A stretch of DNA of 64,000 nucleotides from CANLBN01 sp965230205 (GTDB taxonomy: Bacteria > Pseudomonadota > Gammaproteobacteria > Pseudomonadales > Cellvibrionaceae), in contig OZ245996.1 in NCBI GenBank assembly GCA_965230205.1, positions 3,596,001 through 3,660,000 of the forward strand, read 5' to 3'. A program made the translations under genes and the position numbers. Within the stretch, counting starts at the first letter, position 1; every line of letters begins with the position of its first letter. A model generated the notes under the pieces. The model did no database searches, had not been told where the DNA came from, and was given only the letters and a program-made list of their open reading frames with translations. Below are positions 35,974-43,870 of this stretch, piece after piece.

Positions 35974-38208
35974 TTATTTTGTATTTGAGAGGTGTATCGC
36001 ACGCCCAATCCAGCGACGTAAAATCGCCCTGAGATCATCTATTTGCAAAGGAGAATCAATGTAGTAATCCATGCCTGATTGTAAGCAGCGAGTCTCCTCG
36101 CCATCCTGTTGACTGTGGCTCAAACCTAATACAGGGAAAACATAACCATTTTCGTGTAAAGATTGACTTGCTGATTTCGCAGCTTTGATAAAGTTTTCAA
36201 TATCAACATCATCGATATGGCTTTCTGTTATGAAGGCATCATAGGCGATATGTTTGAATTTTTCTTCTGCTTCTTCTACCGTTCTGACTGTTGTGGCAAT
36301 ACAACCTAATTTTTTTAACATGACTTCAGCAATAGTTCGGTCAATGTCTTCGTTTTGTAGCAGCAACACTTGCTTGTTAGTTAGAAAGTCTTCTTTTAAT
36401 AGTGGCTGTGTAGTTGCATGATCAGCAATTAAAAGATTTTTAAACGTTTTACGTAATTGCTTGTATTCAATAGGCTTACGAATAAGTTCAATTTCAGGGT
36501 GCATTGCAATTAGTTGCTCAACTGATGCTAACTTACTTTGTACTTCTGTCACGCAAATAAGCTGTTGCGTTGTAGCTGAGCTATCTGCAGTCATTTCTGC
36601 AATCTCTCTCGCTAACGCAACACCTTCCAAATTATCAATGCGCGTATAAATCATGACCATATCAAAGTAATTAGATGAGTTTTGCGAATGCTTTATCGCC
36701 ATGATTGCCGCATCATACTCATAAACTATATCAACAATAAATCCCCATGACTCTAGGGTATGCTTATATTCATCCTCAATAATTAAAGGAGGCTTATAGA
36801 GTAATAAACGTTTACCGTTCAGCTTCGAAACATTTTGAGTAGTTGGATTAGCAGGAGTCACGGTAGGCAAAGACGCTGTAAACCAAAATTTAAGCTGCCC
36901 TTCTGCAGTATAGTTAGCACCAGCACTTCCCTGCATACAGTTTGCCAACCCGTTGGCAATAGCAAGACTAAGCCCCTGACTCATATCACTCGCATAGTGG
37001 GGTCTAAATGCATCGTGAAGTTGCTGTTCAATTTCTGGATTTCGAATAGGGTTATCAATATGCATTTTGACTGTTAGGACACCTTGGCCATCATTGTCCG
37101 CTGCATAATCAACACCGATTAAAAGACAACCTTTATCAGCATAATCACTAGCACTGACAATCATATTTACCAATATTTGCTCAATGCGCTCTGAATCACC
37201 CTTAACTCGTATTGGAAAATCTGTAGAGAATTTAGAAAAAATCTCAACCTCTTTTTTATAAACTCGATCGCTGACCGATGTAACAGCTTTTTCTATTGCT
37301 CCCCGCAAATCCATTACATGCTCATCGAGTAGAATATCTTTTCGTGAAATATGAGAAAATTCTAAGATATTCTGCAACATGTACATTTGTTGCTGGCTTT
37401 TTTGTTCGGCTAAAACGACTAATTGCTCTTCTTGCTCTGGCAATTTAGCAAGTTTAAGTAATTGTAAGCTGCCCATAATCTCTCGAAGTGACGTTTTTAA
37501 TTCACCTGCCAAGTTGGTGAACAATGTATCTTTATTCGAAAGGCTACTTTCTGATGATATTTTTTCAGCCTGTAATGCATTCGCTCTTTGAGTTAAGTCA
37601 TAAGTTACCTGCAAGCGATCCCAATAAGCTTCCCCCTGACTAACACCTTGCTTTTGTAATAAAAAAAACAAAACCAGCATCACAAAGCCATAAACACTCT
37701 CTAGCGCATTAAAGGAAAATATCGCAACTAGGCTACAAGGAAGCAGTGTCACTAGCATATAAAACTTATAAAACTGCTTATAAGGTGAGAAAACATGAGA
37801 GCAGCTACTAAAAAAGGCTATCGTGTACAACCACAATAACGGTGTTTCATAGGTCATACCAATTTCATGGGTGACATTTGCCAGCATAAAACCCCACCAA
37901 GCAGCACTAATAATGGTGATAGTGAAAAATATATTACGCCAGCGAGATGGACCACGCGAATACAAGGCATCAAAACGAAATAGATAGTAAGCCCGAATAG
38001 CGGTAGTTAGTACAATTCCCATTCCAAAAACAGAAGCCTGGAAAGGTAGTCGGTCGTAATATTCACCTAGTAGCATGGCCAAGGCGAATACAACCAAACT
38101 TAAAGCAACTCCACGGGTAGAATAGCGAACTAAACGCAAATCGGTATCCCGCATGATATTGCGTTGCTTATGGATCTTTATAATAGGTGTAAAAAAACTA
38201 AATAGCAT
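35974..38208 (-). CDS. Membrane sensor with degenerate histidine-kinase and two degenerate receiver domains
   Basis: A 744-residue protein: 5-6 membrane helices (~30-190), a coiled segment, a HisKA-like domain (~228-293), a HATPase-like domain (~303-448) and two receiver-like domains (~465-593, ~611-738). The phospho-accepting His is replaced by Gly235 (NLAGELKTS in place of the usual xxxHELRTP), the second Asn of the N box is Ser, and the glycine box DxGxG is lost. In REC1 the acceptor Asp is Tyr521, while Lys578 is kept; in REC2 it is Glu662 and the acidic pair is QN. It is thus a likely pseudo-hybrid kinase acting by conformation or binding. Start ATG at 38208 has AAAGAG upstream. Confidence 0.85.
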   Translation of the reverse strand: MLFSFFTPIIKIHKQRNIMRDTDLRLVRYSTRGVALSLVVFALAMLLGEYYDRLPFQASVFGMGIVLTTAIRAYYLFRFDALYSRGPSRWRNIFFTITIISAAWWGFMLANVTHEIGMTYETPLLWLYTIAFFSSCSHVFSPYKQFYKFYMLVTLLPCSLVAIFSFNALESVYGFVMLVLFFLLQKQGVSQGEAYWDRLQVTYDLTQRANALQAEKISSESSLSNKDTLFTNLAGELKTSLREIMGSLQLLKLAKLPEQEEQLVVLAEQKSQQQMYMLQNILEFSHISRKDILLDEHVMDLRGAIEKAVTSVSDRVYKKEVEIFSKFSTDFPIRVKGDSERIEQILVNMIVSASDYADKGCLLIGVDYAADNDGQGVLTVKMHIDNPIRNPEIEQQLHDAFRPHYASDMSQGLSLAIANGLANCMQGSAGANYTAEGQLKFWFTASLPTVTPANPTTQNVSKLNGKRLLLYKPPLIIEDEYKHTLESWGFIVDIVYEYDAAIMAIKHSQNSSNYFDMVMIYTRIDNLEGVALAREIAEMTADSSATTQQLICVTEVQSKLASVEQLIAMHPEIELIRKPIEYKQLRKTFKNLLIADHATTQPLLKEDFLTNKQVLLLQNEDIDRTIAEVMLKKLGCIATTVRTVEEAEEKFKHIAYDAFITESHIDDVDIENFIKAAKSASQSLHENGYVFPVLGLSHSQQDGEETRCLQSGMDYYIDSPLQIDDLRAILRRWIGRAIHLSNTK

Positions 38209-38230
38209 ATTTACTCTTTCAAACAAACGA

Positions 38231-38544
38231 CTAGGGCCTGCCGGCGGTTCATTATCGTTCCTGCCATTGGCTATTTTTATAGCTGACAAGGCAGAACGAG
38301 TGCCATGTAGTTGGATCTACATAAGCGAGTTCCTCGTGCCGCTTGACGGTATAACACAGTCAGCTGGAAAAATAGCCATGGCCCTTCGGGTTGGGTATAA
38401 AAAAGCGCTACTCTACGTTACTCGTCGCTCATTTAGAACCACTACCTCGGTACCCCCTTGAGGGATAAACTATTCTTCTCGTGCCTTGATTAGCGCTTTT
38501 TTAAACTCCAACAGAAATGATAATGAACCGCCAACAAGCCCTAG
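38231..38544 (-). ncRNA. Candidate large structured RNA (or palindromic mobile element) between DUF2788 and pseudo-kinase genes
   Basis: Terminal arms of 35 nt (38231-38265 and 38510-38544) pair; of seven differences, all transitions, six remain G-U paired if the minus strand is transcribed. Inside, 38269-38287 pairs with 38359-38377 (17 of 19) and encloses three contiguous hairpins: GGCA/TGCC (38290-38304), ATGTAG/CTACAT (38305-38322) and AAGCG/CGCTT (38323-38344). A second branch is a perfect 13-bp stem (38398-38410 with 38491-38503), and CCC-TTC-GGG lies between. The element begins at the DUF2788 stop codon (TAG within CTAG) and ends 22 bp before the pseudo-kinase start. No family is recognised; an internal mobile element (MITE-like) is the main alternative. 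Confidence 0.6.
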
Positions 38545-38738
38545 GTAATGACTCGTACCATGACAGTTTTAATAATAAACCCCAACAAACCGATACCTAG
38601 GGCAGCGAATAAGATAATTGTGCCAAAACGCCCTGCTTTTGAGCGTTTTGCTAAATCCCACATGATGAAGCACATAAAAAGAATGAGGCCACCGACGCAG
38701 ATTGTCAGTGCCCAGCTTTCAAATTCCTCAAGTGTCAT
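38541..38738 (-). CDS. DUF2788 small membrane protein
   Basis: A 65-residue inner-membrane protein: MTLEEFESWALTICVGGLILF, a polar loop MWDLAKRSKAGRFGT, then a second helix ILFAALGIGLLGFIIKTVMV. This matches DUF2788 proteins of gammaproteobacteria; function unknown. AGGT lies five bases upstream of the ATG at 38738; a longer frame from 38810 has no ribosome site and spoils the family start. Its TAG stop is formed by the CTAG terminus of the structured element that follows. Confidence 0.85.
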   Translation of the reverse strand: MTLEEFESWALTICVGGLILFMCFIMWDLAKRSKAGRFGTIILFAALGIGLLGFIIKTVMVRVIT

Positions 38739-38788
38739 AGTAAACCTATTAAAACCATCATTATTTATACTACTGAAAGAGACCAGGT

Positions 38789-38981
38789 TTGGTACCAATT
38801 CAATACCCATAGAACATCAAATTGGTGCCAAATAGAAGTCAGATTTGGTATAAACGCCAATACTCTAAAGTGTGGTATTTTAGATCAAATTTGCGTAGCT
38901 AAAGCATCTATTTTACGTTATTTATCGATTTAATAACAAAACTAATTCATTCAGTAAGGCTTGAATGTAGATTGGTATCAA
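38789..38981. repeat. Cluster of four TTGGTNNCAA-like palindromes
   Basis: TTGGTACCAA (38789-38798), TTGGTGCCAA (38822-38831), TTGGTATAAA (38845-38854) and TTGGTATCAA (38972-38981) occur within 193 bp, in the divergent region between the DUF2788 gene and the lipoprotein gene at 39081. Several copies of one short palindrome in a promoter region suggest operator sites for an unknown regulator. Confidence 0.45.
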
Positions 38982-39080
38982 TATGAATTTAAGTATAATA
39001 CTGCTGCTTCGAGCAGAAAGTTTCTTAAATGTTCTCACAGATACTATTCGGTTTATAAAGATGTATTAGTGGAGTTAGAT

Positions 39081-39413
39081 ATGAAGAAAACGAACCTATT
39101 ATTAGCCTTTATAGTGGTTGCTCTATCAGCTTGTTCGAAAAGCGAGCAAGCTGAGCCTGAAAATACTGTCATTAATGAGCCGTCTTCCACTATCTCAGAC
39201 ACAATGAGCACGGTAAAAGAAAGTGCGACCGATTTAAAGGATATTGCTAAAAGTAAAATTGAAGCAGCCAAGGAAGACGCTACTGAAAAGGTAGAAACAG
39301 CCAAAAACGCAGTCACTGAAAAGGTTGAAGAGACTAAGAAATCAGTCGCGGATAAGGCTGAAGATACTAAAAAAGCTATCGCCGAGAAACTTGGCGATTT
39401 TAAACCCAACTAA
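39081..39413 (+). CDS. Coiled-coil (LEA-like repeat) lipoprotein
   Basis: A 110-residue lipoprotein: MKKTNLLLAFIVVALSAC with lipobox LSAC (Cys18), a short acidic linker, then ~65 residues of 11-mer-like KAEDTKKAIAEK repeats (e.g. EKVETAKNAVTEKVEETKK) predicting a long amphipathic helix as in LEA or apolipoprotein-like stress proteins. GGAG lies seven bases upstream of the ATG at 39081, so the longer in-frame start at 38961 is rejected. It ends 49 bp before the ETF-QO gene. Probably a periplasmic structural or stress factor; no specific function can be given. Confidence 0.8.
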   Translation: MKKTNLLLAFIVVALSACSKSEQAEPENTVINEPSSTISDTMSTVKESATDLKDIAKSKIEAAKEDATEKVETAKNAVTEKVEETKKSVADKAEDTKKAIAEKLGDFKPN

Positions 39414-39462
39414 TAATAATAGGCTATACCCTCTTTATTATTACCATTTGTGAAGTCACTTT

Positions 39463-41121
39463 ATGAATAATGATCAAGCTCCCGAACGGGAATTTATGGA
39501 ATATGACGTCGTCATCGTCGGCGCAGGCCCTGCAGGCTTATCTGCTGCTTGTCGCATAGCCCAAATCAATCCAGATATTACTATTTGTATTGTAGAAAAA
39601 GGCTCTGAAGTTGGTGCGCATATCTTGTCTGGTGCTGTTTTTGAACCAACAGCTCTAAACGAACTGTTCCCTGATTGGAAAGAATTAGGGGCTCCATTAG
39701 ATACACCGGTTGTTGGAGACGATATCTATTGGCTGAACAATGAAAACAAAGGAACCAAAATCCCTACAGCCTTTGCGCCAAAAACATTCAACAACCACGG
39801 CAACTATATTATTAGCCTGGGTAATCTATGTCGCTGGCTTGGTGAGCAAGCAGAAAACTTAGGTGTAGAAATTTTCCCAGGCTTTTCGGCAGCCAGTTTA
39901 TTAATGGGTGATAATGGTCAGGTAGCAGGTGTCATTACTGGCGATATGGGTATTGGTGCTGATGGCCAACCTAAAGACAGCTATGTACCAGGTATAGAGT
40001 TACGTGCAAAATATACCTTATTTGCCGAAGGCGCTCGTGGCCACTTAGGTAAACAGCTGATTAAACAGTTCGAGCTTGATAAAGGTAAACAATGCCAACA
40101 TTACGGTATTGGTATTAAAGAAATCTGGGATGTACCCGAAGCCCAACATAAACCAGGTCTTGTTGTTCATAGCGCCGGCTGGCCATTAAGCAACACTGGC
40201 ACCGGTGGTGGTGGCTTCCTTTATCATATTGAAGGTAATCAAGTCATTGTTGGCTTAATTACTGACTTGTCTTACTCAAACCCTCACCTGAGCCCTTTTG
40301 ACGAGTTCCAGCGCTATAAGCATCATCCAGTTATCAAACAGTATCTGGAAGGCGGTGAGCGCGTTAGTTATGGCGCCAGAGCAATCGCTAAAGGTGGCCT
40401 GCAGGCACAACCTGAAATGTCATTCCCTGGTGGCTTGATACTGGGTGACAATGCCGGCACCTTGAATTCAGCCAAGATTAAAGGCTCTCACACAGCAATG
40501 AAGTCAGGCATGATTGCAGCCGAAGTTGTCGCTGCAGCATTAGCTAATGATCGCTCTCAAGATAAACTGGAAGAATATGCAGCAGCGTATCAAAATTCGT
40601 GGGCATGGAAAGAATTGCATCAACAACGCAATTTTGCACCTGCTCTGCATAAATGGGGTAACTTCCTAGGTGGCGCTTACGCATTTATTGATCTCAACTT
40701 ATTTAACGGTAAATTGCCTTGGACGCTCACTGATCCTAAACCCGATCACGCTCAGTTAAAGGAAGCCAGCCAGAGCCAGAAAATCGACTATCCAAAACCA
40801 GATGGCAAAATAAGCTTTGATAAGTTGTCATCTGTATTTTTGTCTAGCACTAACCATGAAGAAGATCAGCCTTGTCACCTAACATTAAAGGACAAAAGTA
40901 TTCCGATTGACGTGAATCTAGCTAAATATGACGAACCTGCACAACGTTATTGTCCTGCAGGTGTTTATGAAATAGTTGATGATGAAGCGTCAGGCAAGCG
41001 CCTACAAATTAATGCGCAAAACTGTGTTCATTGCAAAACTTGTGACATTAAGGACCCCAGCCAAAATATCACTTGGGTAACACCAGAAGGTATGGGTGGT
41101 CCAAACTATTCTAATATGTAA
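39463..41121 (+). CDS. Electron transfer flavoprotein-ubiquinone oxidoreductase
   Basis: A 552-residue FAD/4Fe-4S enzyme passing electrons from ETF to ubiquinone, serving fatty-acid and amino-acid oxidation. The FAD motif DVVIVGAGPAGLSAACRIA is at ~14-32, the family motif GSEVGAHILSGAVFEPTALNELFPDW at ~47-72, a ubiquinone/membrane-surface region mid-protein and a C-terminal ferredoxin-like domain with YCPAGVYEI and NCVHCKTCDIKDP (~495-535) binding the cluster. Its length equals that of other bacterial ETF-QOs. The 3' end overlaps the convergent lipoprotein gene by 11 bp. Confidence 0.95.
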   Translation: MNNDQAPEREFMEYDVVIVGAGPAGLSAACRIAQINPDITICIVEKGSEVGAHILSGAVFEPTALNELFPDWKELGAPLDTPVVGDDIYWLNNENKGTKIPTAFAPKTFNNHGNYIISLGNLCRWLGEQAENLGVEIFPGFSAASLLMGDNGQVAGVITGDMGIGADGQPKDSYVPGIELRAKYTLFAEGARGHLGKQLIKQFELDKGKQCQHYGIGIKEIWDVPEAQHKPGLVVHSAGWPLSNTGTGGGGFLYHIEGNQVIVGLITDLSYSNPHLSPFDEFQRYKHHPVIKQYLEGGERVSYGARAIAKGGLQAQPEMSFPGGLILGDNAGTLNSAKIKGSHTAMKSGMIAAEVVAAALANDRSQDKLEEYAAAYQNSWAWKELHQQRNFAPALHKWGNFLGGAYAFIDLNLFNGKLPWTLTDPKPDHAQLKEASQSQKIDYPKPDGKISFDKLSSVFLSSTNHEEDQPCHLTLKDKSIPIDVNLAKYDEPAQRYCPAGVYEIVDDEASGKRLQINAQNCVHCKTCDIKDPSQNITWVTPEGMGGPNYSNM

Positions 41122-41776
41122 TACCCTGTTGCCCATTTTTGGGGTGATGACTAATAAGAGTGCGGGCGTATGCCCGCAAGCTTTCACCAAGAAACCCCTT
41201 ATACCCCTCATAAACAATCACGCCTGAACGCGATTTTACAAAGGCCACATCAAGCTCTTGGTTATTTCTGGCGTCCACCAATACAATCTTAATCATGGCC
41301 GAATAAGGTTTCACCGCAAACTGATTGTAATGTCGTTTTGAAGCAGGAAGAGAGGTTTCTTTTTCAGAATTGACAGGTTTCGGCTTAATATTACTGTTGG
41401 TATCTAATAGCTCTATTTGCACCAAAAAATCAATGCTTGAAGGCTTCAGCTGCTTATTGTTGATAACACTAACCTGCGAGAAAGTCTGGTTAAACGTTTT
41501 AATGCCTTCTTCCTTAAATAATGATTCTATTCGTGAGCTAGCGGACAAATTGTCTATATTGGTTGTTACCAATAAGCCAATATGATTGTTTGCAGAAAGT
41601 ACTACTTGCCTGTGCCTCTTTACAGACGTTTTTTGTGTTAAAGCCATCTCATGGCTAAGCTGCCGGACAACGGTTGTTGGCGATTGGGTACAACTTGTTG
41701 TTAAAACAATAACGATTGTTGTCAGTAGCGTAAATTTAAAAATCCTGGGGGCGATTAACTTGTCTAACTTAATCAT
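41111..41776 (-). CDS. Hypothetical lipoprotein
   Basis: A 221-residue exported protein: hydrophobic signal with lipobox LTTSC (Cys29), then a soluble domain with LSANNHIGLLVTTNID, a beta-rich VQIELLD and MIKIVLVDARNNQELDVAFVKS region and a C-terminal helix GFLGESLRAYARTLISHHP. The pattern (substrate-like beta sheet after a short N-terminal linker) resembles periplasmic lipoproteins of DUF4823 type, but I cannot assign a family with confidence. Tail-to-tail overlap with the ETF-QO gene; no operon partner. Confidence 0.7.
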   Translation of the reverse strand: MIKLDKLIAPRIFKFTLLTTIVIVLTTSCTQSPTTVVRQLSHEMALTQKTSVKRHRQVVLSANNHIGLLVTTNIDNLSASSRIESLFKEEGIKTFNQTFSQVSVINNKQLKPSSIDFLVQIELLDTNSNIKPKPVNSEKETSLPASKRHYNQFAVKPYSAMIKIVLVDARNNQELDVAFVKSRSGVIVYEGYKGFLGESLRAYARTLISHHPKNGQQGITY

Positions 41777-41972
41777 TAGGCATCTGCTTATAAATATGGA
41801 AGAACTTCTATTGATATCGGCGGGAAAAGCAATTTATTAATACCAAACTGGGCTATATAAGCCATTTAACAAAAACCTACCCATCGCCTTTCACTATAAA
41901 AATACCCTTCTATTAAACTGGCATGAGTTTTATGTCGAGTTAATAACCTCACAAGGGTCTGAGTTCATGTGC

Positions 41973-42023
41973 CGGCAGGCGCGCGCCCTTCAAAACAAGG
42001 CTCCGCGTAAACCTGCCGATTTT
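41973..42023 (+). terminator. GC-rich long hairpin with trailing T-run (terminator or small RNA 3' end)
   Basis: CGGCAGG (41973-41979) pairs with CCTGCCG (42012-42018), followed by ATTTTTAAG. Inside, CGCG/CGCG and CCTT/AAGG extend the stem with bulges. Its G+C content is far above the surroundings. No plus-strand gene ends just upstream, so it may terminate an unannotated small RNA in the 41777-42187 gap. Confidence 0.45.
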
Positions 42024-42187
42024 TAAGGGTGATGTTGTAAGATATAAGGGAAGATATAGTCCAACACGGGTTAATAGCCCTATTAAAAGCAAAAAGTGAA
42101 TTAGCGCCTATACTTAAAAGTGATTTTATTCAGACAATGTTCTTTCTAATCAGAACGTTATCAAAACTATACCTTAAGGAGATTTTT

Positions 42188-42538
42188 ATGGCGTCATCAA
42201 GCATTGCCGCTGCAATACCTGTTCTAGAAGAATTGAATGGTGTTTTGGATAGAGCGTTTTGGGAAGCCAATTCATTAAATGCCAAAGATGCCATTTACGA
42301 CTGTATCAGTGCCATAAGCAAAGAGCTTTCTGAATTAGGAAAGCTCAGTATCCAGGATCACGATTTAACTTATGAGCCTATTAGCAGTGAATTTAAAATT
42401 GCAACGCGGCGTATTTCTGTTTTTCGCAAATATTTAGATGGGCACATTATGCGCAGCTCAACCTTAACCAAATTGGATTCATCAACATCTGCTTTATTAC
42501 AGCTGATCACGCCGGATCATGACATTCCTAATAATTAA
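42188..42538 (+). CDS. Hypothetical cytoplasmic protein, helical
   Basis: A 116-residue protein, MASSSIAAAIPVLEELNGVLDRAFWEANSLNAKD..., mainly amphipathic helices and no signal or membrane segment. AAGGAG lies seven bases before the ATG at 42188, so a longer start at 42137 is rejected. No family is recognised; the size and helix pattern would fit a small adaptor or regulator. It stands alone, preceded by the GC-rich hairpin at 41973 and followed by the candidate small RNA and terminator at 42600-42787. Confidence 0.7.
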   Translation: MASSSIAAAIPVLEELNGVLDRAFWEANSLNAKDAIYDCISAISKELSELGKLSIQDHDLTYEPISSEFKIATRRISVFRKYLDGHIMRSSTLTKLDSSTSALLQLITPDHDIPNN

Positions 42539-42611
42539 TCAAAAGTAATCAAGTAAAGGCAACAAAGGCAGTCTTATAGTAAATGGTTAATACACAATTA
42601 GTTTTTATTAT

Positions 42612-42787
42612 AAAAGAGTGTAATAAAAATTTTCTGAATACTGGAAATCGGCGAGAACTGAACCATACTTTAAATACACAGTTTGTTATCCCCCCTTTCA
42701 AACTGTAGCGGGCTGAAAAATTGCCCTTCAAAAGTTTACTCCTAATGGTCTTGTCCAGGTGATCCCCCCAGACACCTGGTTTTTTTT
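42612..42787 (+). ncRNA. Candidate small RNA with two C-rich hairpin loops and intrinsic terminator
   Basis: The last ~110 nt fold into three stems: ACAGTTTG/CAAACTGT (42678-42685 with 42699-42706) with loop TTATCCCCCCTTT; GGGC/GCCC (42710-42713 with 42723-42726); and a terminator CCAGGTG/CACCTGG with loop ATCCCCCCAGA and eight T. A TATTAT element near 42606 could be a -10 box. Two loops with six C each resemble C-rich sRNAs that pair with Shine-Dalgarno regions. No coding frame covers it. Confidence 0.5.
42755..42787 (+). terminator. Intrinsic terminator
   Basis: Seven-bp stem CCAGGTG (42755-42761) and CACCTGG (42773-42779) with an 11-nt C-rich loop and a run of eight T (42780-42787), the textbook form on the plus strand. 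Confidence 0.9.
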
Positions 42788-42808
42788 GCCTAGCATTCAG
42801 GCACCTTA

Positions 42809-43516
42809 TTAATTAGTACTGCCTTCTTCGCGGCTTAGTTCTTCTCTAACCCGGCGATACCAGTCAGGCCCCTCAACAAGGTCTCCATTGTCATTAAGTT
42901 CTGGATACTCCAAATTGTGTTTATGGCAATAATCAGCTAATACCGGGTGACACCAACAAAAAAGCCTTTGCTTGTAAACAACTTCGTCTAACCTCGGGCG
43001 GTTATACAAACCCGCTTGCTGACGCTGCTGGGATGCTTCAGCCATGATAATAGCAGCAGCAACAGAAACATTATAAGAGGCAACCATACCTAACATAGGG
43101 ATCGTAATATGAGCGTCGACATCATCTAATGCTGTTTTACTAGGACCATGCCTTTCTGTACCTAGCAATACAGCAGTTGGGCGGGTGTAGTCTATTGAAC
43201 GATAATCAACGGCAGTCTCTGATAAATGAGCCGCCACAACTTGAAAGCCCTGCCCTTGAAGTTGATTTATAGGTGTGGTGACTTTCTCATGTAAAGCAAC
43301 TTCTACCCATTTCTCACTACCGAGCGCCGTACCCCTATAGTTCTGAAACCCCGCTTTAGGTATGACAACATGAATATTATCAATACCTACTGCATCGCAA
43401 GTGCGAATAATAGCTGCAACATTTCGTCCTTTATGGACTTCGTCAGTGATTACTGTGAGATCTGGCTGACGCTTATCAAGTACATTGACAATTCGAGAAT
43501 AACGTTCTGGGGTCAT
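42809..43516 (-). CDS. trmH: tRNA (guanosine(18)-2'-O)-methyltransferase TrmH
   Basis: A 235-residue SPOUT-class methyltransferase that 2'-O-methylates G18 in tRNA. The N-terminus MTPERYSRIVNVLDKRQPDLTV is typical, followed by DEVHKGRNVAAIIRTCDAVGI with the catalytic Arg, AVLLGTERHGPS and IPMLGMVASYNVSVAAAIIM, the SAM-knot motifs. A C-terminal extension of ~60 basic residues is usual for TrmH and not for TrmL. No operon partner is obvious; it is separated by 353 bp from sohB. Confidence 0.92.
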   Translation of the reverse strand: MTPERYSRIVNVLDKRQPDLTVITDEVHKGRNVAAIIRTCDAVGIDNIHVVIPKAGFQNYRGTALGSEKWVEVALHEKVTTPINQLQGQGFQVVAAHLSETAVDYRSIDYTRPTAVLLGTERHGPSKTALDDVDAHITIPMLGMVASYNVSVAAAIIMAEASQQRQQAGLYNRPRLDEVVYKQRLFCWCHPVLADYCHKHNLEYPELNDNGDLVEGPDWYRRVREELSREEGSTN

Positions 43517-43870
43517 AAGATAAATCTATATAAATTTTTCCACAGTTCCTGTGGATAAGTCCGTGGATAGGTATTTGAAAATTAGCTTAAGCCCCGGAAA
43601 ATGGGGCCAACCAACAAAATGGCTATTTTTTGAACAGCCATATTTTTCCTTAATTATCAATAAGTTACAAAAGTCAATGCGGTTTAATGAAAAATAAGAC
43701 AGTTTTTTGGTCTCAATATGACAGTTTGATGCAAGGTGTGCATAACGTTCGTTAGCGACTCTTAACGCCTCATCACTCATTGCTTCGTTAAGAGAGTGTA
43801 AACAAGCTGTATTTAAGCCCTGGAATTGGGTAAAAAAGTAACGAATAGTATAAAATACAGCTTTGTTTAA
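43517..43870. other. Intergenic region between trmH and sohB
   Basis: A 354-bp gap. An open frame on the minus strand (43526-43780, 84 codons) lacks a ribosome site and has a composition unlike a protein, so I do not call it. A hairpin with 9-bp arms CTCTTAACG/CGTTAAGAG (43759-43767 and 43786-43794) is the only clear structure, possibly the sohB terminator. Confidence 0.5.

Noticed and set aside
38153..38461. Plus-strand 102-codon frame across the structured element
   Set aside because: It overlaps the pseudo-kinase start and the inverted repeats, whose pairing explains the sequence better than a protein.
43526..43780. Minus-strand 84-codon frame MSDEALRVANERY... between trmH and sohB
   Set aside because: No ribosome-binding site and the composition after ~25 residues is not protein-like.
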